Source: Paracoccaceae bacterium
Lineage (GTDB): Bacteria > Pseudomonadota > Alphaproteobacteria > Rhodobacterales > Rhodobacteraceae
Direction of reading: 5' to 3'
Assembly (NCBI GenBank): GCA_003565055.1
Contig: PXDM01000435.1
Location: 1-8,641 of the forward strand
Length of the DNA: 8,641 bases
The notes beneath the pieces were generated by a model that saw nothing but the letters and a program-made list of their open reading frames with translations, was not told the origin of the DNA and ran no database searches. Position numbers and translations under genes: made by a program. Every line of letters starts with the position of its first letter. Within the stretch, counting starts at the first letter, position 1. Below, one piece after another: positions 1-6,803 of the stretch.

Positions 1-26
1 CGCCGCTCGAAGGCTGATCACACAGA

Positions 27-58
27 GGCGCGGCTGTCTGCGCAGCGCTGGCCGCGCC
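27..58 (+). terminator. Weak candidate hairpin terminator
   Basis: Arms GGCGCGGC (27-34) and GCCGCGCC (51-58) form a perfect 8-bp GC stem around a 16-base loop. On the plus strand it is followed by a pyrimidine-rich stretch (GTCTCTTCCTC) rather than a true T run. It could end a plus-strand gene whose tail reaches position 17 in frame 3, or act as a 3' structure of the pst transcript on the other strand. The large loop and lack of a T tract keep this weak. Confidence 0.2.
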
Positions 59-178
59 GTCTCTTCCTCATCACCCCTACAAGATGCGCCGCGATGGCAA
101 TCTGAATGGTTTTCCTCGCGAGCCGTTCCCTCCCGGTTATAGGTCATTGAGGCCACTTGGCTTGACCCCAGACTATTG

Positions 179-205
179 GCGGAAGACCCGCCTGAAGCAT
201 CAGGC
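179..205. repeat. Two overlapping inverted repeats 3' of pstB
   Basis: Two small hairpins share bases: GGCGG-AAGAC-CCGCC (179-193) and GCCTGA-AGCA-TCAGGC (190-205). They are mutually exclusive in RNA because they compete for 190-193. They lie about 90 bases past the pstB stop on the operon strand and have no T run after them, so they are not canonical intrinsic terminators. They may protect the 3' end of the pst message or be chance structure. Confidence 0.3.
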
Positions 206-294
206 ATGAGGTCTCTCACGCTGCGCTACACCGTGTCATGGCATGTCCGCGCTTTAGCCCACGGGGTGCGCGTGTCTCGTGCCGTCTGGACAGG

Positions 295-1104
295 TCAGCC
301 AAACCGTCCGGTGACGTAATCATTGGTACGTGATTTCTGCGGATTGGTGAAAATCGTGTTGGTATCCCCGAACTCGATCAAGCGTCCCAGATACATGAAG
401 GCCGTATTGTCGGAGACGCGCGCGGCTTGCGACATGGAGTGCGTCACCATGACGATCGAATAGGTGCCCTTCAACTCCTCGATCAGTTCTTCGATCCGGG
501 CAGTCGCTATCGGATCGAGCGCCGAGCAGGGCTCGTCCATCAACAGCACTTCGGGGTCCGAGGCAACTGCGCGTGCAATGCACAAACGCTGTTGCTGTCC
601 CCCGGAGAGCCCCAGCGCGCTGTCATTCAAACGGTCTTTCACTTCCTTCCAGAGCGCCGCCTGTTGCAGGGCGCGCTCCACTGTCTCATTGAGGATCGAA
701 CGATTGGTGACGCCATCGACTCGCAGCGGATAGGTGATATTGTCATAGATGGACATCGCGAATGGGTTGGGCTTCTGAAACACCATCCCCATGCGCTTGC
801 GCAAAGCGATGACATCGACGCCGCGGCCGTAGATATCGAACCCGTCGACGCTGATCTGCCCTTCGATGCGCAACCCGTCAACCAGATCATTCATTCGGTT
901 CAGACAGCGCAGGAGCGTGGATTTGCCACAGCCCGATGGTCCGATCAGCGCTGTCACCTGCCCTTTCTGGATCTCGAGATTGGTGTTGAAGAGCGCCTGT
1001 GTCTCGCCATACCACAGATTGAAATCTCTGATCTCCAATGCAGGCCCTTCGCTGGAGGTCTTGACGTGATAGGCAGTCGGTTCGAATTCGAGTGTGTCAG
1101 TCAT
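295..1104 (-). CDS. pstB: Phosphate ABC transporter ATP-binding protein PstB
   Basis: Cytoplasmic ATPase of the high-affinity phosphate importer; a PstB dimer drives transport through PstC-PstA. The 269 residues contain a complete ABC set: Walker A GPSGCGKST (55-63), Q-loop glutamine in VFQKPNPF (Q110), signature LSGGQ (166-170), Walker B VLLMDE (186-191), D-loop SALD (194-197) and H-loop histidine in VTHSM (H222). The order and length match the family, and the FQKPNPF and NRMNDL segments are typical of PstB rather than other ABC ATPases. The start is supported by TGAGGT 8 bases upstream, which overlaps the pstA stop codon, so translation is probably coupled. The N-terminus carries about 20 residues before the ABC fold. 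It is the last gene of the operon in this window. All catalytic motifs are intact. Confidence 0.97.
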   Translation of the reverse strand: MTDTLEFEPTAYHVKTSSEGPALEIRDFNLWYGETQALFNTNLEIQKGQVTALIGPSGCGKSTLLRCLNRMNDLVDGLRIEGQISVDGFDIYGRGVDVIALRKRMGMVFQKPNPFAMSIYDNITYPLRVDGVTNRSILNETVERALQQAALWKEVKDRLNDSALGLSGGQQQRLCIARAVASDPEVLLMDEPCSALDPIATARIEELIEELKGTYSIVMVTHSMSQAARVSDNTAFMYLGRLIEFGDTNTIFTNPQKSRTNDYVTGRFG

Positions 1105-1114
1105 GGCATGAACC

Positions 1115-2863
1115 TCAGAATTGGCCAGCGGCGTATTTGCGCTTCAGGCGATTGCGGATGATGATGGCGGTCGCGTTCATCGTGACGATCAGCCCCAACA
1201 GCAGGAGGGTGGTCACAAAGACCATGGGTTTGCCTGCCTCGGAGTTGCGCGACTGGAAGCCGACATCGAAAATATGAAAACCCAGATGCATGAAGCTGCG
1301 ATCCAGATGGATGAAAGGAAAAAAGCCGTCGACTGGAAGCGCGGGAGCGAGTTTCACGACGCCGACAAGCATCAGCGGTGCAACCTCCCCTGCCCCGCGC
1401 GCCATGGCCAGGATCATGCCGGTCATGATGCCCGGCAGCGCCTTGGGCAGCACCACATAGCGGATCGTCTGCCATTTTGACGCGCCGCAAGCCAGCGAGC
1501 CTTCGCGCATCGAGCGGGGCACGGCTGATAATGCCTCCTCAGTCGCGACAATCACCACAGGCACGGTCAGAAGCGCCAGTGTGAGTGACGCCCAGAGGAT
1601 GCCCCCTTTGCCAAAGGTCGGGTTGGGCAGGTTCTCGGGGAAGAACAGTTGGTCGATTGAGCCCCCCATCGTATAGGCGAAGAAGCCCAGCCCGAAAACA
1701 CCGTAAACAATCGATGGAACCCCTGCGAGATTATTCACGGATATGCGAACAATCGAGGTGATCCGCCCTTGCTTGGCATATTCGCGCAAATAGAGCGCTG
1801 TGATCACACCAAAGGGCGCGACGAAGACCACCATCAGAAGCGTCATCGCCACCGTCCCGAAGATCGCAGGCAGCACCCCGCCCTGCGTATTGGCTTCGCG
1901 TGGTTCAGCCGAGACGAATTCCCACCAGCGCGACAGATAGATGCCGAGTTTCTGTGGCAGGCTCAGCGTATTGGCAGAATAAAACCGCACGATCTGGCTG
2001 ATTTCGGGGTTGATCTGACGGCCCCCGACGTCTTCCAATGTCACCCGATACTGTCGGTCAATCGCTCGGATTTCATTGGCGCGCGCTTGCAGGCGCTGAA
2101 ATTCGGATTGCAACTCCGCGATACGATCTTGCGCTTCAGCGACCGCACTGGCTGCGGCTTCCTCGCCCTGCCGCAGAACCGCGCGGCGCTGGTTCAGCCG
2201 CTCACGCTCGATCTGATGATTGATCGCGCCAATCTCCCGGCGCTCCAGATTACGAATCTCGCGAAAGCGCTCGCGTGCGGCGCGCTGCTCGCGCTGAAAC
2301 ACGGCCGGGTCATAGTCCAGATCAGTCCCGTCAATGGTCATTCCCGCAATGCGTCCGACAAAAACACCCCAAGTCTGGCGCTCGAAATAGTAGAAGTCTT
2401 CCGGACGGTTCACGTCTTCGGTCTCGAAATCCGCGACCCATTGGAAATCGTCCCCATAAAGGTCAAAATTGGCGGTCTGAAAGAGGGTACGATTTGCGAA
2501 GCCATCATGCGCTTCGACCTCGGCACGCTGGACATCAGTCAGGCGCGCAAGGTCGGGGCGAAAAATCGTGCTCCGCCGCTCGACACCCGCGATGACCGAT
2601 CCATCCGTGAGCGTGACCTGCTCGATGGGTTTTGGCCAGAACGTCGTCGCACCGTTATAGACAACGACCATCAGGAACACTGCGATCATGATGATCCCCA
2701 GCGCCAGTGCGCCGCCAAACCCCCAGAGCGCGGGTTCCCCCAGGGCCGAGAGATCTGCAGAATGGCGGCGGCGCGCGGGCTTCGCGACGGCCTCTTTCGC
2801 AGCGATTCCGACTGTGCCTGCGGCACCGGATGCGGGCGGGATATGTTCATGCAAGCTGGTCAT
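1115..2863 (-). CDS. pstA: Phosphate ABC transporter permease PstA, extended form with coiled coil
   Basis: Inner-membrane permease subunit pairing with PstC. At 582 residues it is nearly twice E. coli PstA. Visible order: short cytoplasmic tail rich in basic residues (28-34); TM1 about 47-70; a region resembling the DUF3333-type N-terminal domain of proteobacterial PstA (about 71-185); a highly charged R/E/Q-rich heptad-like coiled coil (about 187-272); then the permease core from about 328, with TM segments near 331-358, 374-398, 421-440, 474-503 and 545-568. The EAA loop follows TEEALSAVPRSMREGSLACGA (split near 441-461), and the conserved arginine/glutamate motif MARGAGE lies at 487-493. 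By the TM1 position, the extension should face the periplasm. The gene sits 21 bp after pstC and 10 bp before pstB. The Shine-Dalgarno (GGA, 7 bases before ATG) is weak, which suggests coupling to pstC translation. Confidence 0.95.
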   Translation of the reverse strand: MTSLHEHIPPASGAAGTVGIAAKEAVAKPARRRHSADLSALGEPALWGFGGALALGIIMIAVFLMVVVYNGATTFWPKPIEQVTLTDGSVIAGVERRSTIFRPDLARLTDVQRAEVEAHDGFANRTLFQTANFDLYGDDFQWVADFETEDVNRPEDFYYFERQTWGVFVGRIAGMTIDGTDLDYDPAVFQREQRAARERFREIRNLERREIGAINHQIERERLNQRRAVLRQGEEAAASAVAEAQDRIAELQSEFQRLQARANEIRAIDRQYRVTLEDVGGRQINPEISQIVRFYSANTLSLPQKLGIYLSRWWEFVSAEPREANTQGGVLPAIFGTVAMTLLMVVFVAPFGVITALYLREYAKQGRITSIVRISVNNLAGVPSIVYGVFGLGFFAYTMGGSIDQLFFPENLPNPTFGKGGILWASLTLALLTVPVVIVATEEALSAVPRSMREGSLACGASKWQTIRYVVLPKALPGIMTGMILAMARGAGEVAPLMLVGVVKLAPALPVDGFFPFIHLDRSFMHLGFHIFDVGFQSRNSEAGKPMVFVTTLLLLGLIVTMNATAIIIRNRLKRKYAAGQF

Positions 2864-2884
2864 TGGTCTATCCAGGCGTCAGAG

Positions 2885-5512
2885 TCAGAGGTTGAAAGCG
2901 CGTTTGCGGAAGCGCTGACGGATCAGTTCCGCGCCAGTATTGATCACGAAGGTCATGACAAAGAGCGTCAGAGCCGCAAGGAACAGGACACGATAATTGG
3001 TGCCGTCTTTCACAGCTTCGGGCAGTTCGATCGCGATATTGGCAGAGAGCGTGCGCAGACCGGAGAAGATGTTCCATTCCATGATCGGCGTATTGCCCGC
3101 GGCCATGACGACGATCATCGTCTCCCCCACGGCACGCCCCATGCCCATCATGACTGCCGAAAAGACACCTGAAGCGGCAGTCGGCAACACGACCCAGCGG
3201 GCTGTCTGCCAAGGTGTCGCACCGCAGGCAAGCGAGGCCGCACGCAGATGACCGGGCACGGAATTCAACGCATCCTCGGCAAGCGTGTAGATGTTCGGGA
3301 TAACGGCAAAGGCCATGATGAAGCCCACCACCAGGGCGTTGCGCTGCTGATAGCTGTCAATGAAACTGCCGCGCGGATCATAGCCAATCAGCGTCAGCCC
3401 ATGGGCTGCAGCCAGCGAGAGACACATCGCCAAGACCAGAAGCGCGATCCAGCGACCAGCATCGACCATCCCCGCGCGGGAGCGGTCCAGCTGGGAGATC
3501 ATGTCGCGGTAATGATGGCCGAATTGCTTGCGAAAGCTCCACGCGACCACAAAATAGCTCAGCGGCAAAAGGACCAGAAACATGAACGGGGTCCCGGTTC
3601 CGATGCGTCCGGTTGTCCATTGTTTGAAGTCACCAGAGAACAGCACCCGCTCCAGCGTGACCCCCAGCCGTGACGCAATCCATGCTGTCAGCAGGATCGA
3701 CAAGCCCATCAGCACGAATTTCGGGAAACCGTCGTATTTCAGCGCGGTCTGCGCAGGCAAGGTCTGCCAGACGAAGGCGCCGATCATCAGGCCCATGGGC
3801 AGAGCGAAGAAACCCAGCAGCACCGCGCCGATCCATTCTTCGACCAGCGGTGCGAGAACCAGCGCCGCGATAAAGCCCAAGACCACGGTCGGCAAGGATT
3901 CCATCATCTCCATCATCGGCTTGACAGTGCCGCGCACGCGTTTGTCGACGAATTCCGATGTGTAGATCGCTGCCATCAGGGCAATCGGCACAGCGAATAT
4001 CATTGCATAGAACGCTGCTTTGAACGTGCCGAAGATCAGCGGAACGAGCGAGTATTTCGGTTCAACCGTGTCGGTGCCCGCGGTCGACTGCCAGACAAAA
4101 GACGGCTCGGAATAGCCCTCGTACCAAACCTGCCCGAACAGGACGCGCAAGGTGACTTCGGGATGAGGAACGCGGTATTGCCAAGCTTCGACTTCCCCGC
4201 CACGTGACGCCAGAAGCACCCCGTTCGCGCGTGGAAACAGCATCGCGATGGCATCAGTCGTGACGTCCCCTGAGCGGGCTAGCCGAAACAGCACCTGATC
4301 GGCAGTCGATTGATAGACCCAGACATTGCCTAGCACATCCGTGGCGACGAACTCCTTGGCGCGCTGCGCCTCCGACAGATCGACAATCGCACCGGGCATC
4401 GGCGCATGGGTGCGCGCGCGCACCATCTCGCGCCCATCCGTCGTATCGGGCGTGCCTGTCTGCAGGCGGAAATAGACCATCACATCGCCCGCATCAGTGC
4501 CCACGGCGAGCGCATCCTCTGCTGTGAGGAAGGTCATCGCCGTCACGCCCACGCCGTCATCCGCGACCTGCACGCGCTCGGCCAGAACAGGGTTCTCCGC
4601 GTCCCGCAGATCGAAGCGATAGAGAAACCCGTCATCTGCCGCAACCAGCACGCGATCCGCATTGCCCGAGATCAGCACGCCTGTCACCTCGGCACCGGGG
4701 GCAAGCCCGAGCGGCGGAAGATCGGTCGTCGTGGTCGTCACAGTCTCTTCGCCGGTCATCATATTGACCTGCACGCGCGAGCGGCTGACCCGCACCGCTC
4801 CAGCAGCATCAACTGTCACGTATGAGATGACTGGCCGGTCACGCGTGCCGCCGATGCGGTAATCAAGGGCGAGGATCGGAAGCTCGGAAATCTGCGCCGC
4901 CGCGCCCAGTTCGATCTCCGTCTCCAATGTCCGGAAATCTCCGGTCCCGACTTCGGTAAACACCCGCCCGTCCAGAACACGGTCCCGCGCATCCAGAGCG
5001 ACGAGCCCCGAGGGCAGGTTCCGACGTGCAGTCGAGCTGTTATTGACACTCAAGCTTGCGAAACGCACGGTCCCGTCATCGAAACCAAGTGCGATCCGGT
5101 CGCGCGACAAGGTCCCATTGACTGCTGTCACGCGCGCCCCTTCGAAATCCCATTGGGCGCGGCGCAATTCCTGTCCGCTCGGGATATGAAATCCGATCAC
5201 GCGTCCATCGGCGGCGAGTGCCAGCCCGACCGTCTGGAACTCGTCAGCATTGACCCAGATCAGTTCCTGCCCGGTGTCGAGTTGAAAACGGACATTGCCC
5301 TGTAATTCGCCGGAAGACATCAGCGGCACGACCACCCGGAACAGGAACACCATGATGCCCAGAACCGCAACGATAACCATCAGCCCGCCGATCGTGATGA
5401 CGGCACCGGCAAGTTTTTCGCCAATCTTGACGCTGGCGCGTGTCGTCATCCTCCGCTTTCGGGCAGTGGCTGCGCGCTCCTGCGTGCTGGGCGTTCCGGC
5501 TGTGTCGCTCAT
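2885..5512 (-). CDS. pstC: Phosphate ABC transporter permease PstC, long form with beta-propeller-like insert
   Basis: Inner-membrane permease subunit of the phosphate importer. At 875 residues it is far longer than E. coli PstC (about 319). Visible order: basic cytoplasmic N-terminus (13-30); TM1 about 36-62; a predicted periplasmic region of over 400 residues with about seven short repeats of hydrophobic strand, D/G-rich turn and strand (near 95-112, 127-155, 228-247, 276-302, 322-350, 387-404, 420-446), as in WD40/PQQ-type beta-propellers; then the permease core from about 487, beginning YSLVPLIFGTFKAAFYA. Relative to E. coli there is a further block of about 140 residues (586-722) holding roughly three hydrophobic segments. 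The EAA-type loop spans 746-780 (EDALNSVPGHLR, then LACGATPWQT) and the conserved MGRAVGETM motif is at 791-799. It resembles the long PstC type known from gammaproteobacteria. Its Shine-Dalgarno is weak (GGA, 9 bases before ATG). Confidence 0.95.
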   Translation of the reverse strand: MSDTAGTPSTQERAATARKRRMTTRASVKIGEKLAGAVITIGGLMVIVAVLGIMVFLFRVVVPLMSSGELQGNVRFQLDTGQELIWVNADEFQTVGLALAADGRVIGFHIPSGQELRRAQWDFEGARVTAVNGTLSRDRIALGFDDGTVRFASLSVNNSSTARRNLPSGLVALDARDRVLDGRVFTEVGTGDFRTLETEIELGAAAQISELPILALDYRIGGTRDRPVISYVTVDAAGAVRVSRSRVQVNMMTGEETVTTTTTDLPPLGLAPGAEVTGVLISGNADRVLVAADDGFLYRFDLRDAENPVLAERVQVADDGVGVTAMTFLTAEDALAVGTDAGDVMVYFRLQTGTPDTTDGREMVRARTHAPMPGAIVDLSEAQRAKEFVATDVLGNVWVYQSTADQVLFRLARSGDVTTDAIAMLFPRANGVLLASRGGEVEAWQYRVPHPEVTLRVLFGQVWYEGYSEPSFVWQSTAGTDTVEPKYSLVPLIFGTFKAAFYAMIFAVPIALMAAIYTSEFVDKRVRGTVKPMMEMMESLPTVVLGFIAALVLAPLVEEWIGAVLLGFFALPMGLMIGAFVWQTLPAQTALKYDGFPKFVLMGLSILLTAWIASRLGVTLERVLFSGDFKQWTTGRIGTGTPFMFLVLLPLSYFVVAWSFRKQFGHHYRDMISQLDRSRAGMVDAGRWIALLVLAMCLSLAAAHGLTLIGYDPRGSFIDSYQQRNALVVGFIMAFAVIPNIYTLAEDALNSVPGHLRAASLACGATPWQTARWVVLPTAASGVFSAVMMGMGRAVGETMIVVMAAGNTPIMEWNIFSGLRTLSANIAIELPEAVKDGTNYRVLFLAALTLFVMTFVINTGAELIRQRFRKRAFNL

Positions 5513-5543
5513 CTGGGTCTGTCCACGTCAAGGGAAAATTACA

Positions 5544-5574
5544 GAGCGGGGCACAGCTCATTTGTGCCCCGCTC
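5544..5574 (-). terminator. Intercistronic hairpin between pstS and pstC (attenuator or 3' stabiliser)
   Basis: Perfect 12-bp stem GAGCGGGGCACA (5544-5555) with TGTGCCCCGCTC (5563-5574) and a 7-base loop. On the operon strand it starts 16 bases after the pstS stop and is followed by TGTAATTTTCCC, which is T-rich but not an immediate uninterrupted T run. In a pstSCAB operon the binding protein is needed in excess, and such hairpins either stop part of the transcription or protect the 3' end of the pstS message. It ends 31 bases before the pstC start. Which mechanism applies cannot be told from sequence. Confidence 0.7.
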
Positions 5575-5590
5575 GTCCGGGAAGCGCGCC

Positions 5591-6556
5591 TTAGTTCAGG
5601 CCAAATGCGTCCAGATCGAGATCCGCAATTCGCGCCGTCACAGGAAAGAACCCTGCGCGCTGCACATCGGCCTGACCTTGCTGGCTGTAGACATAGCGCA
5701 CAAATTCAGCACGCAGCGGCTCCAGCGGCGTGTTGGGGTCGACATTCATGTAAACGAACAAAAAGCGCGCAATCGGATAGTCGCCCGAGGGGGCGTCATC
5801 CGTTGTGTAGCACGTTCCGTCCTCGCCACGGATTTCCAACGCACGCACATCAGCTGTGCCGTAGCCGACGCCCGAATAGCCAATGCCACCGAGGTCAGCG
5901 GCGACCCCCTGGATCACAGTTGAGGAGCCTGGCTGCTCACGCACTTCAGGGCTGAAATCGCCCCCGAAAAGGGCCACATCCCGGAAGAACCCGAACGTGC
6001 CCGATGCCGAGTTTCGGCCATAGGTCGCGATTGGACGATCCGCCCATTCGCCTTCTGCGCCAACCTGACCCCATGTGGTGATCGCCTCATCCGCGCCACC
6101 GTTGCGGGTCGAGGAGAAAATCGCATCGACTTCCTGCAGCGACAGGCAGGTGACGGGGTTGTCACGGTGCACAAAGACGCCAATCCCGTCAATCGCACCG
6201 CGCATCGGAAGCGGCTCGTAGCCGAAACGCGCTTCGAACTCCTCGATCTCCGAGCCCCGCATGGCGCGCGACATGGGGCCGAATTGGGCTGTCCCCTCAA
6301 TCAGAGCGGGCGGCGCAGTGCCAGACCCGGCGCCCTGAATCTGCACTGCAACATTGGGATAGAAGCTGCGGAACCCTTCTGACCACAGTGTCATCAGGTT
6401 GTTGAGCGTATCGGACCCGATTGAGGTCAGGTTGCCGGATACACCTGAGGCCGCCTCATAGACTGGCAAGCTCGGATCAAGATCAACGGCCTGAGCCGAG
6501 CCGACCGAAAGGGCAAGCATCGAGGCGGCGGTGGAGAGCGAGAGAGACATACGCAT
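5591..6556 (-). CDS. pstS: Periplasmic phosphate-binding protein PstS
   Basis: Binds inorganic phosphate in the periplasm and hands it to PstC-PstA. The 321-residue precursor starts with a Sec signal peptide: basic MRM, a hydrophobic stretch (about 4-20) and a likely signal peptidase I site after AQA (23). Binding-loop motifs of the PstS family are present: SIGSDTLNNLM (45-55), GAGSGTAPPAL (75-85), FGPMSRAM (92-99) and GRNSASGTFGFF (180-191). Two cysteines, C137 and C249, are the only ones in the protein and could form a disulfide. The length is typical. The start is supported by AGGA 8 bases upstream; a second in-frame ATG two codons later is less well placed. It is the promoter-proximal gene of the operon, separated from pstC by a hairpin, and is preceded by a candidate Pho box, so induction under phosphate starvation by PhoB is expected. 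Confidence 0.96.
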   Translation of the reverse strand: MRMSLSLSTAASMLALSVGSAQAVDLDPSLPVYEAASGVSGNLTSIGSDTLNNLMTLWSEGFRSFYPNVAVQIQGAGSGTAPPALIEGTAQFGPMSRAMRGSEIEEFEARFGYEPLPMRGAIDGIGVFVHRDNPVTCLSLQEVDAIFSSTRNGGADEAITTWGQVGAEGEWADRPIATYGRNSASGTFGFFRDVALFGGDFSPEVREQPGSSTVIQGVAADLGGIGYSGVGYGTADVRALEIRGEDGTCYTTDDAPSGDYPIARFLFVYMNVDPNTPLEPLRAEFVRYVYSQQGQADVQRAGFFPVTARIADLDLDAFGLN

Positions 6557-6603
6557 AGAGTCGTTCCTATCTGTGACGCCTGATTAGGCTTGTGAACGAC
6601 TCT
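6557..6603 (-). promoter_or_regulatory. pstS 5' leader stem-loop abutting the start codon
   Basis: AGAGTCGTT (6557-6565) and AACGACTCT (6595-6603) are a perfect 9-bp inverted repeat. In the pstS mRNA the 3' arm occupies the bases directly before the ATG at 6556 and covers the spacer and the last base of the AGGA Shine-Dalgarno (6568-6565). The 29-base loop contains a small inner hairpin, GCCT-AATC-AGGC (6589-6578 on the minus strand), and most of the Shine-Dalgarno. If transcription starts near 6602, as the Pho box spacing would allow, the 5' arm would be the very end of the message. It could tune translation, protect the 5' end from decay, or be a DNA operator. The repeat is seen directly; the role is inferred. 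Confidence 0.5.
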
Positions 6604-6608
6604 GTGAC
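6571..6608 (-). repeat. Three GTCACAG-like heptamers in the pstS leader
   Basis: On the minus strand GTCACAG occurs twice (6608-6602 and 6577-6571), with a related TTCACAA (6596-6590) between them. The spacings are 12 and 19 bases, which are not the 11-base period of a Pho box, so they are not simple extra PhoB sites. They overlap the leader stem-loop. They may be part of an operator or chance. Confidence 0.25.
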
Positions 6609-6618
6609 TAGTGAGCGC

Positions 6619-6638
6619 ATGTAACGGGAATATGACAA
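6619..6638 (-). promoter_or_regulatory. Candidate Pho box upstream of pstS
   Basis: On the minus strand the sequence reads TTGTCATATTCCCGTTACAT. It fits the two-repeat PhoB site (CTGTCAT, 4-base spacer, CTGTCA plus flank): the first repeat matches 6 of 7 and the second 4 of 7, with three more matching bases in the CACAT-type tail. It lies 63-82 bases before the pstS start, where PhoB would replace a -35 element. No good -10 follows at the ideal distance (TCACTA is the nearest). An alternative sigma70-like reading is TTGCCG (6646-6641), a 16-base gap, and TTACAT (6624-6619). Position and gene identity support the call more than the second half-site does. Confidence 0.5.
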
Positions 6639-6771
6639 GCCGGCAAAGAGTTCGGCACGACCGGCTGGCCCGTGAAAACTGCCAAAGCCGCGCGTTTTCG
6701 CGGCGCGCGCGCACCAACTTTATCTTGATTTGAGCGACATTAACCTGGGTTTCAGATTTTCCTGCGAGTTC

Positions 6772-6781
6772 AGAAGCTTCT
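6772..6781. promoter_or_regulatory. 10-bp palindrome before the oxygenase gene
   Basis: AGAAGCTTCT is a perfect 10-bp palindrome lying 12 bases before the AGGAGGT Shine-Dalgarno of the oxygenase gene. Its position would suit a dimeric repressor site near the transcription start. A 10-bp palindrome can also occur by chance, and I do not match it to a known regulator. Confidence 0.2.
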
Positions 6782-6793
6782 AGCGCAAGGCGC

Positions 6794-6800
6794 AGGAGGT
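6794..6800 (+). promoter_or_regulatory. Shine-Dalgarno that fixes the GTG start of the oxygenase gene
   Basis: AGGAGGT is a near-perfect ribosome binding site. From AGGAGG to the GTG at 6804 there are 4 bases, slightly shorter than usual. No better-placed ATG follows in the same frame, and the protein begins at once with a redoxin-like GDSIP segment, so the GTG start is preferred. Confidence 0.7.
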
Positions 6801-6803
6801 GCA

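Larger units (their letters stand above)
1..294. other. Non-coding stretch downstream of pstB, with inverted repeats
   Basis: No recognisable gene lies here. On the minus strand, where phoU would be expected after pstB, the start codons at 239 and 244 hit stops within a few codons. The one at 207 opens a frame to the left edge (69 codons), but its product is arginine- and serine-rich and does not resemble PhoU. On the plus strand the three frames from the left edge stop at about 17, 105 and 142; any of these could be the tail of an upstream gene, and none is recognisable. The stretch contains several inverted repeats (27-58, 179-193, 190-205), none followed by a clean T run. It is best read as the 3' flank of the pst operon. 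Confidence 0.6.
6604..6803. other. Divergent intergenic region between pstS and the oxygenase gene
   Basis: This part of the 247-bp divergent gap holds the candidate Pho box for pstS and must also hold the promoter of the plus-strand oxygenase gene. For the latter I see only weak hexamers (TTGAGC at 6730-6735 and CAGATT at 6753-6758, 17 apart). A small GC hairpin, GCCGCG (6687-6692) with CGCGGC (6699-6704), sits between the two promoter areas. No small gene is apparent. Confidence 0.5.

Noticed and set aside
1..207. A 69-codon minus-strand frame from ATG at 207 to the left edge, considered as the start of phoU
   Set aside because: The product is low-complexity and arginine/serine-rich, lacks any PhoU-like helical pattern, and I see no good ribosome binding site.
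427..1161. A 244-codon plus-strand frame antisense to pstB
   Set aside because: pstB on the other strand has every ABC motif; the antisense product shows no family features.
1769..3172. A 467-codon open frame on the plus strand across pstA and the end of pstC
   Set aside because: It lies fully antisense to two clear permease genes, its product is rich in H, R, D and Q with no domain, and long shadow frames are expected in GC-rich coding DNA.
6687..6704. GC hairpin with 6-bp arms between the divergent promoters, considered as a terminator
   Set aside because: The arms are short, it is followed only by TTT on the minus strand, and no gene reads into it.
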